Assembly: GCA_900095095.1 (NCBI GenBank)
Contig: FMBT01000338.1
Span: forward strand, 228,181-292,180
DNA length: 64,000 nt
Reading direction: 5' to 3'
Origin: Fragilariopsis cylindrus CCMP1102
Taxonomy: Eukaryota; Bacillariophyta; Bacillariophyceae; Bacillariales; Bacillariaceae
In this document: positions 20,628-32,949 of the stretch, piece by piece
How positions within the stretch are numbered: the first letter of the stretch is position 1
Layout: every line of letters starts with the position of its first letter
Notes under the pieces: generated by a model
Told to the model about the DNA's origin: nothing
Databases searched by the model: none
Seen by the model: only the letters and a program-made list of their open reading frames with translations
Made by a program: the position numbers and the translations under genes

Positions 20628-23600
20628 ATTAGGAAAGTTTGAATGATGAGGGACACCCACCTCCAAGATTTCACATAGCTAGATATTCGTCTCTGAATGA
20701 TAGATGACAATGTACTGCAGAGATGAGGTCAGAATAGAAGAGATGGCAGACAGGCGTATATCATCCTCAGCAATGCAAAAATGTGTAGAATGCTTTTATA
20801 ACAACTGTTGGTGTTACCACAACAACTTTCCTTCTGACACAACATATCAACAGGAGGACAGTAAAGGTAGGTCAATGCTCTAATAAATTCAGCATGTACC
20901 AGCTAATTAACATTACAGCTAGCAGTTGCCATAACTTTGGTGATGACTCAATTTTAGAAGAGATTTAGAAGGGATAATAATAGTTACACTTTACTTATTC
21001 TCTACCAAGTAAAGCTGTTGCACTTTCCATGACAGCATGAGGAACATTATTCAAAAACAACTTGCTTGTGAAGAGTTCCACCTTGTGTTGTTTTGATCCA
21101 GTTGCTCTTTAGACAATGTTATATCCATGTCTTGCACATGGTCATCAGTTGCCATTTTACAGGAGAAAGCATGATGAAAATTATGGTAGCTCTTGGCCAA
21201 GCTACATTTGTACACATAGTACACATAGGCATGCAGGTTATGCTTTCCATAATTATCTACCAGGTGGTTTCTAAGAGAGGTGTCGGTATGATGTTGTGTG
21301 TGAGAAGATAAAATATAGACAGTTGTTTGGGTTCATGGGATGGATTGATCTACTTTATCTTTGATAGGCTATCAATGGCAGCACAACCCACCCACTAAAT
21401 CTAAGTGGTGCCACTTTATCTCCAAATTGAGTCTGTGTGTGGCAAGGTAATAGGTTTGGGACATCTGGTCTATCTTTTTATGGTATGAATACAGCACAAA
21501 GACCACCATCATTAACATTATAATTTGCTGGTGGGGAGTCTCAGCTCCTTGTGCTATGGTAACCTGGAAGCGGCAAACAGTCTCTTTTCTAGTAGGTCAG
21601 AATGGATGTGCAAGATTAGCTGGTACATTCTGTTGAAGACAGTAGGTAACATGCCCATTTTCACACCATGCTTGATGTGTATGTGATGTTTTAAACTACT
21701 CTACTAGTAACAGTGGTGGTATGTAAACATAATATCCACTAGAACTATTTAGGCAGGATAAGTATTATCTATCAGTAATCTTATGCAATGCGTATGCTGT
21801 ATCAGCACTCTATGTGTGTGTCTAGTGTGGTCCTCATGCCAGAACTCTACAGTTTGGATCTTAAGGAGCATTAAAAAGTGGTAGAAACAAACTGGGTTAT
21901 TTGCTATTTCCTTACTATATTTTCCATCCCCCTGCTGATGATGCATGTCACGTGGGTTCTATTCCTGTCATCAATACCAAAACAACAACTAGAAGTAAAG
22001 AGTGCATAAGGATTATTTGAACTACATTATGTATGCATATAGGTGGACAAAAATAACTTTTTCTATTGTCAGCATTTAGCCAACAAACCAATGCTACTAA
22101 ATGTATCAACATGTTTATCATTCATGCCCCATTGCATGTTATGTGGGCTTGATCTACCACCACCAACAGTCTCAAATGTACTACACAGGAAAATTTCCAT
22201 ACATTCACTCAGTGTAACATTTCAACTCAGTATCGGATGCATGCAAGAAAGTAGATGACCCACATTTTCCTTTCCACATCAAAAGTAAATCAAACAAACA
22301 AAAAATCTACAATGTTATGTAAACATATTATGGAGATATGTATCACTCCTGCTGCATGTCTGGCAACTGCAGATCCATTCTGCTCCTACCAACAATATCA
22401 CTCTCAAATTTAAAAAGCTGGGGAGTGCTGTGGTGGTGTGATAATTTGTACAATACTGACTGCACTATTTGGGTCAGCATGACCATCCCAACAAACAAAT
22501 TTCTTTCTACACATAACAATAGGATTATGTAACAGTTAAATTCTTTAAACCCCAATCAATCTTTACTATACGAGGAATCTTTCACCATGCATCATCATCA
22601 TGGGATGGGGGCATATGTGACTATTAGGGGACTTTTTGCTGAGTGCTTGCAATCAACTATATATCTCCTCCTTTTACTTGAAGATTCACAACATTTCTTT
22701 CTTGTTCTTCCTGAAGAATTTCAGAAACAAGTAATAGTTTATCTGTACATTGGTGATGGTGTACACAAAAAAATACGAACAAGGTAGGTAACAACACACC
22801 TGCATAAAATATTTGAACTCCATTGGAACTTACATGACATGACACCCTTTCCCCCAAAATTAAGCACACCAAAAGAATAGTACTCAGCAGTCAGACCAGC
22901 AGTCAACACCAGCAGATCAACAATGATAAAAACAAAAGATGAAAGTGGCAATTCCATGAACGTGATAAACTGAACCAAAGTAGATGAAATAATGCACGCA
23001 TACAACTATACATCAAGGATAAGTCACATTATACAATATACAATGTCTACCTGCCTGCCTCTCTTTATTCTGACCTTGGTTGGCCTTTTTTCCTGTCATC
23101 AGAGCAGCCTGGCCTGAAGAGAGACAAGGACGGAGAGTACTAGAGTGGATAATGTGGTCCCTCATCATATATATTCAGAAAATTTCTTCTAGCCCACTGT
23201 ACTATACTGTGCATGCCATGTGTTTTACAAGGATAGAATCGACAAAGATAAGATAAGGTAGGTATTCCCCCCCCCCCCCCCCCAAAACCATCTGATCGAC
23301 ATACTGTACTGTACTGTTCTACTATTATATGGTATGGTAAGTAGGGTCAGTAGGTACTATACGTAGGTAGCACAAGCACAGCACATGAAAGAATTTATAC
23401 TAGGCCAGTTTTGTTGGAGTAAGAAGGACTAGTTCTGTCTTATCCATCATGCCCGGCGCTCTCTTATTTCGAATGTCAAAAAGTATTTTTTGAAATTCAT
23501 TTTCCCATTCATTCACAACAGACAACAACCACAAGACAACAGACAAACACACAGACAGAAGAACGACGACACACTCAAAAACAATAAAGACGACATACTG

Positions 23601-23848
23601 TACTGAATTATATTCCCTTTCACTGAATTATCTGTATCCGATTGATCGTAGAACGAAGTACAGCACGATCCATGATATGAATGTTAACTAGTAAGCAAGC
23701 AGTCAAAAGACAAAATACACACACATAGTCAAATTTCGAGGGTTGCGTTACGTTGAGGAGGCTAGGGGGGAATAAAATAAAGTAATTGTGAGCGTGGTGT
23801 TGTCTTTTCTCAATTTTGATAATATAGTACCGTCGACGTTACGTTACA
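19974..23848. other. gene-free interval of about 3.9 kb
   Basis: I see no credible gene. Open frames are short and without domains. It contains an (AG)n microsatellite at about 20586-20625, a C homopolymer near 23267-23284, a CACA/GACA-rich stretch at 23520-23580, and presumably the promoters of the ZIP gene on the left and the large gene at 23849 on the right. The repeats at 16 and 61 kb show no obvious long match here. Confidence 0.5.
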
Positions 23849-26800
23849 ATGCCATCATCATCATCTTTTTCTACTGAAAAAAGAAATCATAGCATTGATA
23901 GTTTCGCTAGTGCTGTAGAAGTACAAGTGCAAGGCTCGGCGCCATCGTCATCATTCACTACCCGTGAACAACATGATGAAATTGAAATCGATCGTACACC
24001 ATCATCGTCCGCTCACAACAGAAGTAATAATAACAAGACAAAGCAACAATCAAAACAACACCAACGAAATAAGAATAAGAATAATACATGGTCGTCGTCG
24101 TTGTTGGATAAGAACAGCAACAATGATAATGATGAGGGTAATGGTAATGGTATTGTTGTTGATGAAATAGGAGAAGCTATGACACGTATGTTAAATGATA
24201 ATCCTAACTTTCATTATTTTAACGAAGAAGAAACAACAAATAGTAGTATAAGGAACAGAAAAAGGAGAAGAAGGAATACTGAAAGCATTACCAACGAATC
24301 CGACTGCGACTCCGACACAAGTTATGATCATACCCTTTCATTTCGTCCACTTTTTAGTGTGCAAAATTTCAATCGAATTAAAGTTTTACTACGATGCCTA
24401 TGCATCCTAATTATCCGTAATTGCAGTAATCTAATTGATGATATTATACCGAATGGACTGAATAGAATTAGAGAAGAAGGATTTTTATTTTTGTCATTTC
24501 GAAGGAATGAACAACAACAACAACAAAAACATACTTTATTCAATTTCATGTATGAAACTATTTTAATGAACTATATTCTACCAATAATAAGTATAATCCT
24601 ATTTTTTTGGATTATTATAGCAACATGTATTGGATTTACATCTGTACATATCTGGAAATTAGGTTATTTCATAAGTTTTACATGTTCGTCAATATTAATA
24701 GATTGGAATGATATATCAAATCTATTATTACCAATATGGATACAACAATATGACATTATAAATAAAAGTAAACAATTATTAACAACAATTGATCGTATCA
24801 TCCTGAAAGGTAAGAAACAAAAATGCCACGACTTTCCTCTTATTTTATTCTATTCTATTTACCTTCTAATTGTTTCTTCGTCTTTATCTATCTCTATTTC
24901 TCGCTTTTGTTGACTGTCTGTTCGTTTATCGTTTTGTATTATACTTTGTATTCCAAATTTAATTTTAAAAAAGGGAATCGTTGGAGAGGAAGAGAATGGA
25001 ATAAAAAAGGATTTGAATTTAATATACCATCAAATCAAGCACAATCTTCATTAAGAAATTGTAGTAATACCTCTTCATCTTCTTTATGGAAATTACCACC
25101 ACCAAATGTATTAAAACGATCCTATAAGAATAAAAACAATAATAATACAAGTGTAGCACGATCCAGATCGAATGCATCATTGATACAATCTCAATCCCAG
25201 TCCCAATCATCACAAATGATGATGAATCCAAGCAATAAAGATATAACAACAACAATAGAACACGATGAACACGAAGAAGAAGAACAAGTACAGCAACAGC
25301 AAAACAATGATGAAGATGAAGATGAAGATGTATGGGGACCAGAAACTATTGATCATGTTAATGCTATAGATTATTGTTATCTTGTATTACGTGAAGCATT
25401 TATTCAACAACAATATATAAGACTACAACAACGACGTCAATATTATTATTCATCCTACACGAATCCTTCCACTACTACTAGTGAAGGAACATCAACAGCA
25501 CCCGCTTCCTCATCATCAGCATCTTTGTTAGCAGCAATTTCATCAAAATCCGTCAATGACAATGACAACAACGATGATGACCATGACCATGACGATAGCG
25601 ACATAATAAGGCAGAGGTTACCACAACAAGACCAGTACGATTATTCCTGTATTTCTTCTTATGAAAACTTTCGTCAAAAATTTGTACTGGATTCAGTTAG
25701 CAATAACAATAACAATAACAACACCGCTAGTAATGGCAGCATTATTGATCCAGATAATCTTAATAATCAATTCGATGAAGTTACCGGTTTTTCCTTAAGG
25801 CTACAAGCAATTTTTGAAGGTACTGATTCCTTTGATGATCCTGATTATGTCCACGACGAGAATAATGCATTACCTACGCAGAAGAAGAAGAACAGTAGGA
25901 GCAACGTTGTCGCGAATAACAGCAACAACAACAACAACACTAATAATAATATTAGTAATGGTGTTGGTACGATTGATAGCGATGACTGTGGATCAAAATC
26001 ATTCGATACTGAATCGGATGGTACAACAACTGATATGAATTGGATGGATGTTGGTACCAAAATAGGAATGAAATTACTAGGTAGTGCAGCTGTACAAAAG
26101 GCTATGGCATCACAGGATACTGTTGAAAAAATTAGTACGCTTAAGGAACGTGTTGAAGAAGCGATGACAACAGAAAAAGATAAAAAGAAGAACAAATTAA
26201 TAAAAGACCTGCTACTAATTGATGGTATCACCCCATCATCATCATCAACAATGCAATCAACATACAACAATAATGACAACAGCGAAAATAATGAAACCTA
26301 CTATCTGGAAGAAGATAGTGCTGATAATATTGATGACGACAACTTGGGTATATTGTTAGCTTTAGATGATGATGATGATGATGATGATGACGAAAATGTC
26401 AATAACAATAACAATAACAATAACAGTAACAGTAGCAATAATGAAGAAGGACAACATCAGCATTATCATCACGATTCGTACGGTAACACCGTACCGGTAC
26501 ATCCTATGTGGACATCTGCGGCTGCAGCTCTTTCTCCTACTCATTCTTGTGCGACTGCTGACACCACAGGTAGTCCACATAGTCGACAACAACAACATCA
26601 ACTCCCTCGTACTTCGATTCTTCCTTCATCACCCCCACGGTCATCATCTTTATCATCAAAAACATCGAGATTGATTCGTCGGAAGAAGCAACAAAACGAA
26701 AACAACAATAGCAAGGATCATGATAACAATAATAGTAGCAACAATCAAAATCATGCACTATCGAGAAACGAGGATCTTGATGTTGCTTCATTATCGCACA

Positions 26801-29800
26801 ACGGCGATAGAACGGATGATGGTCGCATCATCGACCCATCCCACGAAGGACGGAGGGAAGAACAATTCATAAACGGCAGTGAATTGGCATCAAAGACATC
26901 TACGACGACGACGACTAAGATAGTTCAACACCACCACTACCAGCGTCGACGTAGCAGTATCGAGTCCGTTTTGAACCCTTGTATGGAAATGATCGTTCCT
27001 AACAAGAATGATCATAGGACGGTTTTAATCAAACAGGTGTCATCTCCTAAACTATCAAACCGACGATCCTTACTATTACCAGGTGTAAAGATTGCCGTGC
27101 CAATAATACCAATCCAACCGCCAATCCATTCGGGTAGACCGAAACAAAAAAAAACTTCGTCACGTAAATTACGAAAATCAAGATTTCAAATGGGAACGGT
27201 TGTTAGTAGTAAACGTATTTGTGTTTACGAAAAGAATAATATGCCACGGAGTGGACATAGAGGAACGAATTGTCTTACAATAACAGTCAATCTTGATAAA
27301 TGCTTTCTACGGAATGGTAACTTTGCACTTATGACGGTCCGGATTATGGATGAATGGGGTCCAAGATATATGCCAAAACATTCCAAATTACCCGTTGGTA
27401 CATGTGTTGCTACCAGTTTCGGATTAGGTGTATTGGTCGGATGGCGTGTCGAAGACGATATGCATCTTGTCCGTTCTCTATGGCAACGGCGTGGATCTGG
27501 ATCAGCATGTGCGTATCTACGAAGAGATTCGATCCATGCTACCATGGAGGCAGCCATTGGGTTTGATGTTACGACATCTATAGGACGTGGTACGGTCGTC
27601 GCATACACAAGCGGAGGAACGGATTTCCGATTTGGTCGTTACTTCGTTTCTATTGCCGAGGAAGGACGACATTACCGCCAGGTATTGGAACTAAAAAAAA
27701 GTGACATCCTGTCGTGTGAAAGTGCACAATACATACCAATAATAGAGCATATCCGTGCTGCGGCACAGTATCAACTTCAAATCGATCGTTATAAAGAATT
27801 GCACGATAAAAGGTCTAATAATGCAGAAGAAAACAATAACAAAGCGTGGGGAGAATTTTCAAGACATTTCAATATATTATGGAAGAGTTTTCTAAGAGCG
27901 ATCGAAGAAGATGGGGACGAATTCGATGATGGTATGAATGAATTTATCCAGTCTTGTGTGCATTTTTTAAATCAACTGGATGCACCCAATGGCGGATCAT
28001 CATCATCCTCGGATACGGACAGAGATAATGACGACAATATCAATCTCGATGCTAGTTTTGTTATTTACGCAACTGATAGCAGTAAATCACAGTCGCAGTA
28101 TAGCAAAAGCGCATCGTCCAGGACGGGAGTAGATGGTGAAAAATCTGACTCTGGATTTTGGTTAATGAACAACATATTCGATATTTTTAAAGAATCTTCT
28201 TCCAAAAATGACGATCCTCTTGAAAACTATCCACCCGTCGAAGGGATCGAGGTTGAGGTTCAGTGTACTCCCCGCCGGCGTCGACGTAGTGATAAAAACT
28301 ACGCTCGTGCATTTGCTGCGCTACGAACATTAACGAGAACTGTTACGATCGCTCAAGCTGGTAGCGCAGATGAACCAAACTTTAAGATTGCGTTGTCTAT
28401 ATGTCACGAGTTTCTTCTATTTGTAAAAACGGTAATAAAAGTACAGCAGAAGAACATGAACCACGATTCACTTGAGGTATGGAGGTCTGCGTGGTGTGAA
28501 ATTGTTAGCGTCTTCGGTCCTGTTAAAGATCGCTTGAAGAGAATTGGAGAAGGAATTGCAGGTACGTACTTCGCATAGATACTTTATGATCTAATTCATT
28601 TTTAATGACCGTAGCGTGCGATTAATTCGAAGATACAACTGTTATCTCTTTCTGACAAAAGAAGGATTGAGGAACAACAAACGCAACCTTTCATTATACA
28701 ATCTCTGGATCTCGAATAGCGAAGGAATATCTTGAGTTTGTTGATATAATTTTCAATTCCATGAATCTCGTACAGTATCTATTTCTTTATTTCCTATTAA
28801 CTCTATTTTTTTTCTTTACCCCCCCCCCCCCCCCCTCCCTTCACACAGAGAGAATGGAGCGGCACGGTAGACGAGCTAAGGTCAGACTTTTACGTTTTGT
28901 AGACTTCATTGTACAAGACGATGCACTCTTTCTGGCAATGGAACAAGGTGATTGGGGTCGATGCGCTGAACAAATCGAGTCTGCGATGGTTCAAGCAAAG
29001 ATCATTGACGAACAGAGTCGCGAACATTACCATAAAACGGCTCAATTCTTGTACAGTCATTTTTCTTCCGCCACATCTCGAAGCACTAGTGCCGCTGATC
29101 GCACCAACGAGAAACTCGCGCAGTTCTTGTTGGCTATTCAATTAGTAGCAGCCCCACGCAAGGCTATGCTTAATTTGTTCCTTCAAGATTGGGTTCTTGA
29201 TATTTTAGAAAGAATCTTCGTTCGTGCCTTTGCGAAAGAGGAATTGGCATCTAGGATGTTAACCATTCATTGCTCGAACTTTCAGACACTACGACGGTTC
29301 CGTATGTTAAAAGATTTCACTATTGCTGGAAAACTTTGGATCCCACTACTCGATGCGGCAGACGAAGAGTTTTCCTGGGCTGTTTCGAAATTGCCGGAAG
29401 ACGCGAAGGCCTACGTTTCTCCTCTTTCAAGTTTGTTTTCTCTCTGTGTATCACAGTTCCACAAGATCGATAAGGGGGATCTTACCAAAGATTGGCTCGA
29501 CTTTTTGATGGAAGAGGATGCTGCTGAGATTATTCATGACTTGGACATGAAGCTTATCCTTGCATTGGAATCTATTTCTCGTGACATCAAAGAGACGATG
29601 GTCGTACTACCGTACTATCCAAGGTAAGCTATGAAAGTGCACCCCCCTTCGTTGTTGCTTTATTCGAACTTTCTTTCTAATTTTGTTTCTCATCATTCCT
29701 TTCACAATGCAGCATTGATGATGATATACTGAATCTTGTTGATGATATTAATGTCGCCGAATTTGTGAAGGAAGCATCTATTGCTTTAGAAGATGAAGAA

Positions 29801-31238
29801 ATGCTTCGAGAATTTATTAAGGAAAAAGCTACTATTGCAGTGGAACGTTTTCTTGACTATCTCCCAAAAATGTCTATTCCTGTAGAAAAACGAGACCTAG
29901 GCGAGGGATGGACTCTAACTTGTCGAGGTGCCGATGGAGGAGATTTATCGCTGACAGAATTGATAATCAAGGTACGTTGCTTATCTGAGACTTTATCATC
30001 TTTTTGTGTGTTAGTGATGTTTATTTAATAAATCTAAATTCTCCTTTCTATTTTTTAATATATGTATTTCGGTTCATAAAAACAGAGAGAAAACTTAACA
30101 TGTCAAGGTATGTTTCATGTCGTATGATATGTACTCTATCTCGTTTGTTACAACCTTTTTTTCGAACGACTCACAACAACCGTTTGTTTGTGTTTGCTTA
30201 TCGTTTATTTTATAATAGTAATGGGAGGGGACTCTGTCTTCTTTCCCGCGGTCTCGAGCTCGAGTGATTTAGATACACCATCAAGTGGTTCTAATACTAC
30301 TGATGCTTTTATTCGATCGATGCCATCGGATGGTGTTGTAAAAGAAACATCAATACTCGATGTTATCAAGAAGATTATTTTGAATGCACAGCATGACGGC
30401 TGCTGGAAGGTCGGCGTTGGAGGTATAAATAATCCACCATCCGATAGATATGCAGCGTCGGCTCTTGACAACCTTCCTGTATCGTGTGTATTGAATTGTG
30501 CCATAGATCTATGGCGGAATCTCGAGATCGACGATGACGAGTTACTTGAAATTGCGATTCGGGACGTTTCTTATCAAATTGAACTCCACAAAACTCACGA
30601 AGAAGGCACCGATCACGTTACTACGAGTGAGACTGAAGACGACCGTCACACCACAAAATCGACAGGGACCGATTCTTGGCAAATGTCTAAAATACCCTCA
30701 GCGGACGAATTATGCGAGCCGCTTCGACATCGTTTCAATCCTCGTGTAGATCCAACGGTTCTCTACCTGGAAATCAAAAAGCTTACATTCAATCTTGAAA
30801 ATTTTCTATTTCGCATAGAAAAGCACGAAAGCAAGAAAACTGTTTTTGATCCAGCATTTGAGGGTACCGGTAGTATTTGGTACGTAATGTTTAGTTAAGT
30901 TTCGGGTGGAATGTGTGAAGGGATTTGTTCAACATCCTGGGAACAACAGCAGCGCACCTGTACCTGTATTACAGTTGCGCGAGTTGGACGTCTCATTGGA
31001 ACAGGTAAAACTCGAAGTTCATGATACCGGTGCTGATTGGCTTCTAAACAAAATAGTTGATGGTTTCGGTGACCGATTTGCCGAGATTATCTCTGCCAAT
31101 TTATGCGATCAGGTCCGCAAGCAGATGAACGAAGCTCTTGGAAACCTTAATGGGTATTTCGCGGAAAATCCTGAAGTTCTGCTGGGTGTACTTGATATTT
31201 CGTTAGATGATTTAGAAGAAATGACAGTTTTCGTATAA
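23849..31238 (+). CDS. large membrane-hairpin protein with C-terminal BPI/HAM1-like (TULIP) region
   Basis: Exons are 23849-24809, 24974-28561, 28849-29623, 29713-29971, 30086-30107 (22 nt) and 30219 to about 30890; all joints are GT-AG and keep frame. The product is about 2,200 residues. Ser/Asn/Asp-rich sequence surrounds one or two membrane helices (NYILPIISIILFFWIIIATC, about residue 240; LGYFISFTCSSILI). A long low-complexity region leads to an SH3/KOW-like pair (VGTCVATSFGLGVLVGWRVE, then GRGTVVAY, about residues 1125-1200). A helical region follows (RFVDFIVQDDALFLAMEQGD, KLWIPLLDAADEE). The end, VLQLRELDVSLEQVKLEV and then ADWLLNKIVDGF, resembles the amphipathic repeats of BPI/HAM1-type lipid-binding proteins. 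Near 30885-30905 the frame breaks before FRVECVKGFVQHPG, which continues to the stop at 31238. I infer a membrane-tethered lipid-transfer role; this is tentative. Confidence 0.6.
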
Positions 31239-31661
31239 ATCCGACTGTATTCTATATAGTATATCGTCATTCAATTTTGGATTTTGTACAGTCTATGTTT
31301 CTACTAGATAGAAAGAATAGAAATTTTTGTTTTATGGTTTAATATATTTTATTTTTATTTATTTGCAAGAACTACGAGTGCTTCGCTTCTACATTCCAAG
31401 GAAGAGATTCATCATAAATAGGAGATTATGATGGACCATTTTTTCCACAACAGACCACAATTGATTCTCTATCTTCTTCTCTTGCCCACTCATCATGTCT
31501 GACACAAGCATATCCTCTTTCGTTGTTGCATACCCATGGTGGACCCTACTGTATGCTTATCTAATGCTTTGTAATGGCAGTGGTTCCCTGATAGCTATCA
31601 TTTACACGATATTTGAGCAAATATTGCATTGCACATGTGATATATAGAAATACGTTGTCAT
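31239..31661. other. intergenic, 3' ends of convergent genes
   Basis: I see no gene here. AT-rich sequence after the stop at 31238 probably holds the 3' UTRs of the convergent genes at 23849-31238 and 31662-32228. Confidence 0.5.
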
Positions 31662-32228
31662 TCAGATTTGGTAATTGGCACCATCATCATCCTTATCTAA
31701 AACTTGACTATCATCATAGTCAGGATTATAGCAGACATTATTCAGACTCATATTCTCTACCAACTCATCGTCCGCCACCAGTACCACAATGGCACGCCCC
31801 AAGATAATTTGATCCTCCCCATCGTCCACTCCCAACAATTCCAACTGATACTCGATATGATCCAGCTGATCAGGTGTTCCGAGGTAGACCAGACGGTTGC
31901 CATCGACGCCAACTCCTCTGAAATCCGCCGCAAATCCCGTCACATATTTCTGGTATCCAAGACTTTTCAGCCAGGATTCCACGTGATGGGTATCCCATTC
32001 TTCTATTCTGGAGGGGTAGTAGTATGATCTTCTAGTATTACCGCCGTTACTTTTAATAGTGAATAGACTTGTAGTATCTGTTCTGGTGACACTACGACTG
32101 GTCCTACTACTGGTGATGGTCTGTGTGGCTCGGACACAAAATGCTGTACTACTAGTAGCAGCGCTGGTTCTATAATCTAGTAGCAGCAGTAGTATCGTTG
32201 ACCAGAAAATCCAAGTAGGTAATACCAT
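31662..32228 (-). CDS. SAM-domain protein with a plastid-type bipartite presequence
   Basis: The ATG at 32228 gives 188 residues. The frame is open upstream only from a TTG, and the ATG sits directly before a signal peptide, which decides the start. The N-terminus is MVLPTWIFWSTILLLLLDY, then TSAATSSTAFCVRATQT. A signal peptide followed by an A-F junction and a Ser/Thr/Arg-rich stretch is the ASAFAP-like signal that sends diatom proteins to the secondary plastid. Residues of about 72-145 (RIEEWDTHHVESWLKSLGYQ, then YVTGFAADFRGVGVDGNRL and HIEYQLELLGVDD) fit a sterile alpha motif, a helical protein- or RNA-binding module. The tail is acidic. Its function in the plastid is unknown. No intron is needed. 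Confidence 0.65.
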   Translation of the reverse strand: MVLPTWIFWSTILLLLLDYRTSAATSSTAFCVRATQTITSSRTSRSVTRTDTTSLFTIKSNGGNTRRSYYYPSRIEEWDTHHVESWLKSLGYQKYVTGFAADFRGVGVDGNRLVYLGTPDQLDHIEYQLELLGVDDGEDQIILGRAIVVLVADDELVENMSLNNVCYNPDYDDSQVLDKDDDGANYQI

Positions 32229-32285
32229 GCTGCATGCCGTCGCTGATTCAAAATTATGGCACTTTTTGTCAGCGGGAATCTTCAA

Positions 32286-32949
32286 TGCCTAATTAATTCG
32301 CAGGCGCTTTGGTGTCAATAAGTAGAAGTACAATACTACTTTTTCTTACTCGTCTGTGAGTTCGAGCACGATGTCAGATCGTGGATTGGTATGCATACAC
32401 AAGCTATTTTAGGTCAACAAACGCCCATAATACAACTGTATATATGTCATCTTATTTACTTCCTTACGCTCCAATAGTTCGGTGCGAAACAATCAAATAT
32501 TCCTTCTCATCGCATGCATTTTCCTGCACGTACTAGTAGGCTCATATTATGATAGTGTATTAATAGTATATTAGGACTGTATGATCATATTATCATGGTA
32601 TGAATGTATATTATTAAGGGGTATGTTCATACGAAGTATTCCTATAGGCAGTATGAGAAGAAGTATTTCTTTTTAAGGCTTTTTTGCTTTTGCGACTAGA
32701 GTTTTAATAGTCATCCTTGCTACATTGTATGCCATTTTCAAAAGGATTCTTCTATCTTCAAAAGCCACAAGCAATAATAAACAGCCATACTAGAACTTGT
32801 AAAACAACAACGACAAAGAGAAAGAGGCAGAGAGAACGACAAAAAGACAAAAAGACAACAAAAAACACAGAACAATTAATTGTATTGCGCCCAGTACTGT
32901 ATAGATTTAACTGAAATTCAACTAGCTATTACCAGAGAGAAATAAATAA
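32286..32949. other. divergent intergenic region
   Basis: It lies between the SAM-domain gene and the sulfotransferase locus, so it should hold two promoters. The sequence is AT-rich with short repeats (TATTA, GACAAAAAGACAA), and I see no gene or identifiable regulatory motif. Confidence 0.4.

Noticed and set aside
24823-24973. Leu/Phe-rich start of the long frame at 24823
   Set aside because: The first 50 codons are intron. The GT at 24810 and AG at 24973 splice in frame, so exon 2 begins at 24974.
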